Assembly: GCA_040954595.2 (NCBI GenBank)
Contig: CM082576.2
Coordinates: 9,176,001-9,240,000, forward strand
Reading direction: 5' to 3'
DNA length: 64,000 bases
Source of the DNA: Balanoglossus misakiensis
Lineage: Eukaryota > Hemichordata
Shown in pieces: positions 54,906 through 64,000 of this stretch (position 1 is the stretch's first letter; each line of letters starts with the position of its first letter). The notes below the pieces were generated by a model. It made no database searches. It saw nothing but the letters and a program-made list of their open reading frames with translations, and was not told the origin of the DNA. A program made the position numbers and the translations under genes.

Positions 54906-56040
54906 TGGGTTTGCAAATTTATATGTTTAGTTTTGGTACAGACTTTGGATTTGTGGCAACTTTCGACATACTGTTGAATATTTTAGCAAATATAGAAAAC
55001 GGATCAAACTTCCAGAATTGGTTTCCATGTTTACAGGTGATGTTTCGCATACTTTTGAATTTCCTGAGCGTCTGTAGGAAGCAAAGAGCAAGGTCGAAGT
55101 TGCTAAGGCCAATTACGGGAACAGAAGTAGTTTGCCAAAATTGTGATTACTTTTCATCTTTTAATATGTCAGTACATGTATCTATAATGGTTGCAAACCT
55201 GACGCTTTTTGAGTTTTAATGGGGACAATCGAGTTTGCTACAAATTAACGGTTGACATTTGACTTTACCCGTTTCAATTATCTCAACATCAAGGCAGTGT
55301 TGGGGTAATAAAATGACACAGACACAAGTATTTCAGTTTAATCTAGTCCATTGAAAATTTTAATCTCAAAGTTTTGAAACAATAAACAAGAGAATACATG
55401 TATACAGTGTTATCTGTAGACTTACAATATGAAAAAGGAAAGAAAATCAATGAGTTGTAATTTACACAATCATGCCAAATTTTCCAACCATAGCATTGCA
55501 TCAGCTTGGTAAAAATCAATGGAAATACTATTGTCATTAGATGTTAGGTGGTCAATGCAGACTACCAGTAACAGTTACAGCTGCATCGCGGTAAATGGAT
55601 ACTTCGTCCTAAGCTTGGTTGCCGGATACCCATCTGGTATTTGCATCTGCAAAACAAGAAATGTAAAAATGACTGTCTTTAATATCCATGGACATGAAAC
55701 AAAGCATGATCATCACTGTACAGCCAATAGTTGTTCATTCGCAGAAGGTAATCAGGCAAATCTGTATGGCTGCCTGGAATTTAACTCTCTATTTGGCAAT
55801 TTGATTCAATTCTACTGCAATAACGATAGAGATCTGTCCATATAAGCTTATAATTGCACTTAGTTGAACCGACATTGAACTCCTGGACATCGTGAACAAA
55901 TACACCCCACCGTACCCTTCCATGTATTGTCTCAGTCAATTGCTTCAATTTTCTTTCCCACAATTCTTACCTTCCCACAACCATACGGTAATCTCTGGAC
56001 ATCAATCACACAGGCTGGCAATCATCTTAGCATCATCTAT
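54906..56040. other. Non-satellite island, no firm gene
   Basis: Unique-looking sequence after the satellite. It includes an open frame at about 54905-55219 that begins inside the last degenerate monomer and matches nothing known. An exon-like module on the minus strand lies at 55575-55646. Confidence 0.4.
55575..55646 (-). other. Exon-like module A (possible terminal exon)
   Basis: On the minus strand a TTGTTTTGCAG acceptor is followed by 23 open codons (begins MQIPDGYPATKL) and TAA. It shares the acceptor context and the ATGCAGCTG-like end with modules at 56357 and 56538. No known family is recognised. It could be the last exon of a small gene or part of a dispersed repeat. Confidence 0.25.
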
Positions 56041-56082
56041 GGAATCTCTGGAATAAATGAAAAGTATGTAAAGATGGCTGAC

Positions 56083-56257
56083 ATGTTTGTGCCATAACAA
56101 AATGGCCACACCTTGCATCTAGCAGTCAGGTCGATTTTAAAACATCCACATATTTTACCGGTTCCATATTGTTACATGCAGGTTTGTGAAAAATCGGTTC
56201 GCTCGACTGGGAAAACGGCATCAGTCTGAATCGAAAAAACAAAAACTTCAAAATGGC
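56083..56257. repeat. Diverged duplicated segment, copy 1
   Basis: Shares ordered blocks with 57789-57970: GTGCCATAACAAAATG, AATCGGTTCGCT, and CAGTCTGAATCG against CAGTCAGAATCG. The offset is about 1.7 kb. Together they indicate an old tandem duplication around the 134-bp array. Confidence 0.6.
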
Positions 56258-56356
56258 CTCCGTGCATGAAAAGAGGGGCATTGATGTCTATATCGCTTGT
56301 CAAACCTTACTTGAAACCTCTGGTCTTCGTTCAGCCATTGAAGATACTGCCCTTAC

Positions 56357-56458
56357 CGCACCGGCCAGCTGTACTGCTGTATGGCGAAAACAACTAGTAG
56401 CTTTATAGGCCCCAGCTTTGTTGATGAATACTATTATGAGTTGATCTCGTCTCTGGAT
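56357..56458 (-). other. Exon-like module B
   Basis: Minus strand: acceptor CTTGTTTTGCAG, 34 open codons in phase 0 (begins IQRRDQLIIVFINKAGAYKA), then a good donor GTAAGG. It aligns at its 5' and 3' ends with module C. No protein family recognised. Confidence 0.28.
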
Positions 56459-56537
56459 CTGCAAAACAAGGAAATGAAGTGAATGTATGCAATAATCATG
56501 ATCGTTCAGTCATGGAACATACCTGCCCTTACCTCAC

Positions 56538-56582
56538 CCAGCTATACCGCTGCATGGCGAAAAAAAACTCTGGTCTCTGCAT
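56538..56582 (-). other. Exon-like module C
   Basis: Minus strand: acceptor CTTGTTTTGCAG, 15 open codons (MQRPEFFFAMQRYSW), then donor GTGAGG. It looks like module B with its middle removed. Significance uncertain. Confidence 0.25.
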
Positions 56583-56648
56583 CTGCAAAACAAGCAAATG
56601 AAAGTGAATATTCATGAACACGAAAGAAAACGTCTACCGCGATCACCG

Positions 56649-57545
56649 TACCACTCAGTTTATCAGTACAACGTGTATGTTTTTAATTTTTTATTGAAAA
56701 ATGACGAAAGATGACAAATCTGACAAAACCTATATTAACTACTAGTAAATACGCACGCTCAAAGATGATCGGTACGGAAATAAACCACTCAGTTTATCAG
56801 TACAACGTGTATGTTTTTATTTTTTTATTGAAAAATGACGAAAGATGACAATTCTGACAAAACCTATATTAACTACTAGTAAATACGCACGCTCGAAGAC
56901 GATCGGTACGGAAATAAACCACTCAGTTTATCAGTACAACGTGTATGTTTTTTATTTTTTATTGAAAAATGACGAAAGATGACAATTCTGACAAAACCTA
57001 TATTAACTACTAGTAAATACGCACGCTCGAAGACGATCGGTACGGAAATAAACCACTCAGTTTATCAGTACAACGTGTATGTTTTTTATTTTTTATTGAA
57101 AAATGACGAAAGATGACAATTCTGACAAAACCTATATTAACTACTAGTATAAAATACGCACGCTCGAAGATGATCGGTACGGAAATAAACCACTCAGTTT
57201 ATCAGTACAACGTGTAGGTTTTTAATTTTTTATTGAAAAATGACGAAAGATGACAAATCTGACAAAACCTGTATTAACTACTAGTAAATACGCACGCTCG
57301 AAGATGATCGGTACGGAAATAAACCACTCAGTTTATCAGTACAACGTGTATGTTTTTAATTTTTTATTGAAAAGTGACGAAAGATGACAAATCTGACAAA
57401 ACCTGTATTAACTACTAGTAAATACGCACGCTCGAAGATGATCGGTACGGAAATAAACCACTCAGTTTATCAGTACAACGTGTATGTTTTTAATTTTTTA
57501 TTGAAAAATGACGAAAGATGACAAATCTAAAAACTTGTATTAATT
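56649..57545. repeat. 134-bp tandem repeat, about 6.7 copies
   Basis: Units starting CCACTCAGTTTATCAGTACA occur at 56651, 56785, 56919, 57053, 57190, 57324 and 57458. Spacing is 134 bases, once 137 because of a small insertion. Copies are nearly identical, so the array is young. It is unrelated in sequence to the 88-bp satellite except for a shared AAAAATGACGA-like string. Confidence 0.95.
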
Positions 57546-58817
57546 ATATTAAACCGTCGGTGAGAGGGATGGGACCCACCCGCCCCGGGGATTTTATTTA
57601 TGTCTATATAACTTACTTGTTTTAAGCCTCATATAATCCACTGGTCTTCATTCAGCCATGGATCATACAAACGCTCACCTCATTGTAGTCTAGCTGCATG
57701 GCCCAAATATACCGTACAACTTACCGTACGCTCATGCACACACACATTCACAACAACGAGCACCTTTCGAAACATTCAAAGCCGATGAACTTGTTGGTGC
57801 CGTAACAAAATGACCCATGCACCGAGCATGTAGTCCAGTTGGTCGTAAAACTTTAAAATGACATCCATATAGCATCCGCATTGTTGCATTCTTCAGATTT
57901 GTGCAAAATCGGTTCGCTGAACTGGCTACCGGCACCAGTCAGAATCGTTGAAAGATCTTAAAAATTGCCAAAAAAAACTTGGCTGATACCGCTTACTTTA
58001 ACATCATGCTTGTAACATCATAGCATCCACGTTGAACGTACACCACCAGTTCACCGGGGCCTCCGATCTGCAAAATGAGAACAAAATGAATGCCTTTCCA
58101 TGTACACGAAACCAAATATCAACCGTGATTACCGTACGCTAAACTGTTCTTCATTCGCATATTGTACATCATACACGACGACAATATGTGTTGTAGGGCT
58201 TCGTTGTCAGACAAGTAGTCTAAAACCCCCGCATGGCACTATGAACATTTACATACATGTATTTTCAAGTTTAGGCCTACAGCCAAGCGGAACATTGTAA
58301 AATCCGACAAAAATATTTTTGGCAAAGACTGAACGGACACACAAATATAACTGTTTCCAATGAAGCGTTTCAAAGCCTACTCAGTACTTTTGCCATTGTC
58401 TGATAGTATAATACAAAATTTGCATTCATTTACACCCGAAAACACGCTGACTGCAGGTGTACCCGCTGTAGCTGTCAATTCATCGAACCCGCTACCAATT
58501 CATCGTAGCCCCCCTCCCCTTTCCCGAAAAACTACCTTGTTTTTTATGTAAAAAAAATGCCGCCCACCAGTAGAGCTAAAACACCGACTTGTCTTAATTT
58601 GATAGACCGTATATCATTAGTAACGCGAAAGGGTGCGGGAATTTATGAATTAAAAAGCAGGGCAGCGCTGACTCGAGCTGTCCGACTGTGACGCATCCAA
58701 TTTTTCAATTCTGTTGTGAAAACGTCTGGCTTTCAGTTGTCCGTAACTCGCCACAGAAAAACCCATGCTTCTGGTCAAAAATTGAGTAACTGTGTCTACT
58801 TCTGTTACTTTACTTAC
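57546..58817. other. Diverged duplicate region, no firm gene
   Basis: Contains copy 2 of the duplicated segment and another acceptor-flanked module on the minus strand at 57997-58067 (begins IGGPGELVVYVQRGCYDV, donor GTAAGC, phase 2). The phase does not fit a simple join to modules B and C. Confidence 0.35.
57789..57970. repeat. Diverged duplicated segment, copy 2
   Basis: Partner of 56083-56257, with the same order of conserved blocks and many substitutions. Confidence 0.6.
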
Positions 58818-58886
58818 TTGGACCACACAGAAAACTATCAGGCGGGAAAACCCTGTTTTTGGGTAGAGTTTTCCGCATCTTCGCAT
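58818..58886 (-). other. Possible first exon of an unknown minus-strand gene
   Basis: ATG at 58886, 23 codons (MRRCGKLYPKTGFSRLIVFC and onward) and a strong donor GTAAGT. It lies 140-200 bases downstream of a CCAAT box and a CRE/E-box palindrome on the same strand. No downstream exon joins convincingly. Confidence 0.25.
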
Positions 58887-58981
58887 GCAACGTGCAGCAG
58901 CATGGCCGTCTGACTCTCTTATGAAAATACACGGAAGGCTAGACGGAAATTTCCAAGTGGAGGTGGTCCAGGTGGCTCCAA

Positions 58982-59044
58982 CCAATCAGCAGCGAAAGCT
59001 TTGCATAGTCACGTCTCAAGTCACGTCACGTCACGTGACGTGAC
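58982..59044 (-). promoter_or_regulatory. CCAAT box and 20-bp CRE/E-box palindrome
   Basis: GTCACGTCACGTGACGTGAC at 59025-59044 is a perfect palindrome centred on the E-box CACGTG, with CRE-like TGACGTGA arms. ACCAATCAGC at 58981-58990 provides a CCAAT box. It resembles a CREB/USF-type promoter. Confidence 0.4.
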
Positions 59045-59094
59045 CCGCATCAAAAGTGCTGACACAATTACATAACTGCTGAAATTTCGGATTC

Positions 59095-59905
59095 TTCAAT
59101 TGTTGAAAAAAATCATGGGTTATAGCTCATGAAAATCATCAAAAAATTACAAATTTCCGACCTTGCGAAATTTGTGTGATTTTGTCATTTTGAGACGTTT
59201 TTCATGGGTTATAGCTCATGAAAATTGTCAAAAAATGACAAATTTCCGACTTTGCGAACTTTGGTGATTTTGTCATTTTGGGACATTTTTCATGGGTTAT
59301 AGCTCATGAAAATTGTCGAAATATGACAATTTCCCGACTTTGCGAACCTTGGAGATTTTGTCATTTTGGGACATTTTTCATTGGTTATAGCTCATGAAAA
59401 TTGTCAAAATATGACAATTTCCCGACTTTGCGAACATTGGTGATTTTGTCATTTTGGGACATTTTTCATTGGTTAGAGCTCATGAAAATTGTCAAAATAT
59501 GACAATTTCCGACTTTGCGAAATTTGGTGATTTTGTCATTTTGAGACGTTTTTCATGGGTTATAGCTGATGAAAATTGTCAAAATATGACAATTTCCCGA
59601 CTTTGCGAACCTTGGAGATTTTGTCATTTTGGGACATTTTTCATGGGCTATAGCTCATGAAAATTGTCAAAAAATGACAATTTCCCGACTTTGCGAACCT
59701 TGGTGATTTTGTCATTTTGGGACATTTTTCATGGGTTATAGCTCATGAAAATTGTCAAAAAATGACGAATTCCCGACTTTGCGAACTTTGGTGATTTTGT
59801 CATTTTGGAACATTTTTCATGGGTTATAGCTCATGAAAATTGTTATAGCTCATGAATATTGTTAAAATATGACAATTTGCCGACTTTGCGAACTTTGGTG
59901 AAAAT
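59095..59905. repeat. Outlying diverged block of the 88-bp satellite
   Basis: About nine units of the class B monomer (TTTGCGAACCTTGGTGATTT, GGGACATTTTTCATGGGTTA), separated from the main array by 4.2 kb. Units differ from one another much more than core units do, as expected for an old array edge. Confidence 0.93.
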
Positions 59906-62204
59906 TTACATGGAAACGTTTGTTAATTTAGGTTTCTATACTCATAAAGTTTATACTTGCCTGATCTTTACCTTTTATCTGGTGACATTTCTTGGATGCT
60001 CACGACAGAAAAGTGGAATACAAGATTGATACTGTTGAGGGCGCTTTGTGTCATCTTCTCACACTCAACTTCAAATCACCAAACTTCACATCAACAGTAC
60101 CATACAAACATTTGCATTTCATATTATCAAAGGACAAGGCTTTGGACGTACTGCTGAGACATTTGAACTACACCATATTCATCCTAAAATGCAACATTGG
60201 CTATATAATAATAATAAAGTCATCTGGGTTTTATATTGGCAAATAATTTTGGGTGTTTCTTAATAGCAACAACGGTTACAAGAGTTTTTCTTAACATTGT
60301 ACAACTGTGAATGTCAGCAATGTTTACAAGAGTGTCAAGTTCAAAACGAGCATGTCCCAGAAAAGGTGGGTGTTGGAAAACAACAGCAGGACAATTGCAG
60401 ATCCCACATACAGCTTTTAAAGCAGAGAGTGAGATTTAGCCACACACAACTTGAAGAAAGGATTTCAATAATGACTCTCATCATGGTTCAGTCTCTCATA
60501 TCCATGGCAACTAAATCAGACACACGTGCACACGCATGACTAATGTTGATATCTCGCGATATCAAAAATTTATTTGAACAACTGTGCTCGAAAAGTGCTT
60601 GGTGTGTAAACAACACAAATAAGTAAATGAGTGGGATGATGCCATGCAATGGGCAACTACAGAACAAAGTCAACAAATGTTCAACATTTTTTTCCCCGAA
60701 AAACTTTTTTTCAAAACTGACAGAAGAAACATCAAGAACATTCAGATGAAGTCTCTTTTTTATATAAGCTATAAAACAAAAGAGATACAATGAAATTTTT
60801 TAAAATCAATGTTAATTTACAACTGAAAAACAATAACAATAATAAGTTGACTGGGATCATAATCAAGTTGAAAATAAAAAAACTTTAAAACATCTTTGCA
60901 CAACTCTGACTGATGGCTAAACTCCTTGGAACAAAGCTAAAGTCTCTATCTCACTGGCGTACTGATAACTTCTTGAAGGGTTTTTTGGTTTTTCACTTAC
61001 ATTTAGAAAATATAAGGAAAAGATGTTAAGTACAAAACTGTTAAAAACCTTTGTTTCTTTCTCTTCATACCTAACTCGTTAGTTATTGCAGTACAAAAGT
61101 CGTTAGTGAAGCGTCTTATAAAAGTGAAAGTCTTCTCCAGAAACTTACAAAAATCGTCTGGGTGTAACAAAACTGAGCTTGTACTGGAGTCTCGTGAAAA
61201 AAGTTATCAAAAAATGCTTTCGAATGACTATTTCAGTTCGGTCTGTATGGAAGCCACCTTGAGGTATTCGTTTGCATTTTATTCGTTGGTTAATTATTAG
61301 TTATTATTATTATTACTTTTTTGTTGTGGTTTTTATTAAATCCACTGTTTTTTTTCTCAAAGGGGAGGGGGGAGAGAAAATGCTGTTGGCTGGATGTGTC
61401 AACCGGAGTGAGGTATAAAATAACTTACAAAAGAAAAAAATAATAATAGGTCATGGTACTTTGGTTTCTCAAGAAATTCTGTGACAGTCAAGCTTTTATG
61501 TAAAGTACAAATTACCCTGATGCTGAGACCTGCCCTCTCAAAAACACCGGCAGTGACTATTTCCATGGAAAAAAAATATATAAAAACAAAAATCAAAGAA
61601 AAACAACAAAACAAAAGAAAAATTAAAAATGTCTAGGTATAATATAATAGTCAAATGTAATACTGTTCTGTACAACAGATAATAATTCTTACACAGTTAA
61701 GTTCTAACAGAAAAAAAAAACATGTTAAGTCTTTACACAAAAAACAACAATGTTGAGGAATATACTTTTTTTACATTAAATGAAATAATACTAGAAATAT
61801 CACATTATATACAAATTTATAGAATTCTATACTGACAAAACTTTCACAAAGTGACATTTAAAAAGAAAACAGTCCATCTGGGACTCTCAGCCATTTCCAT
61901 TTGTCCCTTGTATTTGTCTCAATTCACAAAAAGAAAATGGTCCTGTAGTCTCCTTCTAACCTCCGTTCATCTTATTTATCCCGCTACGCTGACTGAAGCC
62001 ATTTCAGAGCATCTCCATTAAGTTAAGTAACAGCTAAAAAAATTAAAAAAATTTTCTTCTTTTATACACCATGATTATTTGAACCAACAAGTACACAGAA
62101 TATCACTGGCAACAGATCGCCACACCCCTCCAATATCACCATAATGGTAGAGTCTGTATGTATTCTGTCTGAGGGTGAGTCTATTTGTACACAGGGGGGT
62201 AGAG
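59906..62204 (-). other. AT-rich stretch, probably includes a long 3' UTR
   Basis: No protein-like frame. It follows the minus-strand stop at 62205 and contains several minus-strand AATAAA hexamers (for example 61332-61337, 61278-61283 and 60569-60574), so a 0.9-1.6 kb 3' UTR is plausible. The left part may be plain intergenic DNA. Confidence 0.45.
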
Positions 62205-64000
62205 TTAATGCTGGCTGGCATCAAAGCAGGTCACCATCATCACATGCGATTTACACACATTGAGTCTTTTCTCCAACTGCTTTGTTTCGTCTTCCAGAGC
62301 CTGTACATAATTGGGCGCGTCCGGGTCCAGCTCTTCCAAGACATTCACTGCAAAAGACATGGTACAGGAACTCGAATTAGAAATACATACAATAACAGAC
62401 ACCGACCGAGGAGCCAAAAACATTCATGTCAATAAATTTATTAGTCTCAAAGGAAACACTTTGCACTATGAGTGACAGTGACCACATTTCAGTTTTCAAA
62501 AATGGCACTACACGTTGAACATACCAAAAAATGACAAGACTTCTTTTTAAAAATTGTTCTTCTCAAAGTGCACTCTACCATCATGGAAATATTCCATTTT
62601 CTGCAGAGCAGCTGAGTCAGCATGTTTGACAATATATTTTTTTAGGACCTAGTGTTGTCATATGGGGAAATGGAAACTTTCTACAAAGTAAATCATATCA
62701 CACTTGGACAACTTTTTTGACATTTTCTGACTGATTCTCCAACTCCGATTATCTAGAAGTAACTTTTGAAGGAAATGTCACCCGAAAATGTCTGTTGCAC
62801 AGCACAGTTACGACTATCACTTACAATTGAAATTCCACTCGGACGAGTCGATCATCAGTCTGGCTTTGGTGGACGACAACTGCTCCTTCAACCGTTGCTG
62901 TCTAAACTTGAGAGTGGCGATGTTTTCCTGCTTCCGTTCAATGGCTGCTAACTTGGCGTTGAAGTAGGCCATACTCTGGAATGTTTTAAAAAAGGGGAGA
63001 GAGTTGTGGAATGAGAATCGGCATACTTGCGAACAGAAATGGCAGATTTCGTCCTCTACCCCTGACAATTTTTCTCAGCATTGCATGGATTTCAACAGAG
63101 CATGAGTACAACAGCAACAGATTTGTCACCCAGTGCCCGAACAAATTGATTCCCAAGACTTAAGATAAAAAGATATATGTTATCACAAGTGTGAATAAAA
63201 ATGCAAAACAAAAGAGTGAAATATGTCTTCACATTGTGGTAGCTTGCAATTTCAAATTTAACATTTTTGCATTCAGCAGGCATAGTCATTATGATAGTAA
63301 TCCAAAAATAATGGATATAGCTATCATATGTGCTTGTCAAGTATTGGGCTGGCTTGCAGCAGTCTTGCAAACTCTATGATTGGTCAATTTCTAGAGATAT
63401 CTTTATTAGACCATTCTGTGCACAAAAAAACAATGAAATTTCATACTTCTGATACGCTGCAAGCCAACCCGATTCAACGAATGGATCTGACATCATTTAC
63501 TCATAAAAAAGTGCAAAACACATTGAAGACATGCATCTTATACAAACACCACAGCATTATCATTCATGAAATATTCTCAGAGACCATTAAGCATTTTCTT
63601 CAAGGAACTTCTCTCAGCCTGAACATTTACAGAAAGACTCAATTTTGTCTGTTTTTGTCATTTGAAACTCTCAAAATGAACGATGTTCCATTTTCAGATT
63701 TGGTAAAAAAAAGGGCATGTAGTTAGATGTTGTTATTCAAGTTAGAAAATGCCACACCGACAAACACTATGAGTCGGTTGAAATGTCATCTGAGAAAAAA
63801 GTTTGAAGCTTGAAAGCCATGCTGACAGACAGAAAGCCAGAAACATGCAGTGAGGATCATGACTGGTACATCAACACATGGAATGATAAACATGGCATGT
63901 TTACTGTATCACAAGACAACCAAGTACTGGGACAGTTGGCCGCGAGGGAGAAGGGATGGCCTGTAGAAACCCACCTCCTTTTCGCATTGAATCGCATCAA
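62205..64000 (-). CDS. C-terminal exons of a coiled-coil protein (partial)
   Basis: The last three exons of a gene that continues beyond the window. In coding order: 64000-63975 (partial, ends DAIQCEKE), 62975-62825, 62347-62205 with TAA. Introns are GT-AG and phases fit (0, then 1), which makes the exon chain reliable. The 105 visible residues are rich in K/E/Q and strongly helical (YFNAKLAAIERKQENIATLK, then VQALEDETKQLEKRLN), ending CKSHVMMVTCFDASQH. The tail reminds me of the C-terminus of KIF26-type kinesins, but this is from memory and unverified. The true identity depends on the missing N-terminal exons. Confidence 0.8.
62976..63974 (-). other. Intron of the partial coiled-coil gene
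   Basis: About 1 kb between two phase-0 exon ends, minus-strand donor GTGGGT and acceptor CCAG. Open frames inside are unsupported. Confidence 0.6.

Noticed and set aside
54905-55219. 104-codon plus-strand frame at the satellite border
   Set aside because: It begins in a degenerate satellite monomer, lacks recognisable motifs and shows no splice or promoter support.
58650-58985. 111-codon minus-strand frame taken as a complete protein
   Set aside because: It begins with TTG rather than ATG and reads through a strong GTAAGT donor; only a short possible first exon is retained as a low-confidence feature.

Overview
The window is animal nuclear DNA. Four of its six genes have introns with ordinary GT-AG splice sites, there are AATAAA-type poly(A) signals, (GA)n and (CAAT)n microsatellites, short DNA transposons and a 13-kb satellite array. 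The gene content (a cilium gene, a splicing-factor gene, clan-2 cytochromes P450, a cytosolic-type sulfotransferase), the compact introns and a head-to-head CRNKL1/CFAP61 pair as in vertebrates point to a bilaterian, probably a marine invertebrate. The sequence does not let me name the species.

Layout. 0.5-1.5 kb: intronless sulfotransferase on the minus strand with an eroded cofactor site. 1.5-6.5 kb: no gene seen. 6.5-9.1 kb: complete three-exon P450 (CYP-A, plus strand) with a TATA box. 9.1-13.7 kb: intergenic, with a (GA)n run, a promoter-like motif cluster and a 761-bp Harbinger-like MITE. 13.7-21.2 kb: second three-exon P450 (CYP-B, minus strand), convergent with CYP-A, with both introns at the same places and in the same phase and a 5.6-kb second intron. 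22.6-28.3 kb: complete 14-exon CRNKL1 (minus). 28.3-28.9 kb: short divergent intergenic region. 28.9-40.3 kb: complete CFAP61 (plus), 25 coding exons after a non-coding first exon that carries a TISU/YY1-type element and a nine-codon uORF. 41.6-54.9 kb: about 150 copies of an 88-bp satellite. 54.9-59.1 kb: island of diverged duplications, a 134-bp tandem repeat and exon-like modules. 59.1-59.9 kb: a second, diverged block of the 88-bp satellite. 60-64 kb: the last three exons of a minus-strand coiled-coil gene that runs off the window.

Functionally, the sulfotransferase and the two P450s are detoxification or small-molecule enzymes (phase II and phase I). CRNKL1 is a core spliceosome scaffold, and CFAP61 is a structural protein at the base of radial spoke 3 in motile cilia. 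The two are unrelated in role but share one promoter region. I found no prokaryotic-type system, CRISPR array, rRNA or tRNA. The most unusual features are the layered 88-bp satellite with higher-order structure, the CFAP61 leader in which the uORF stop overlaps the main start, and a sulfotransferase whose PAPS-binding residues are replaced at several sites.
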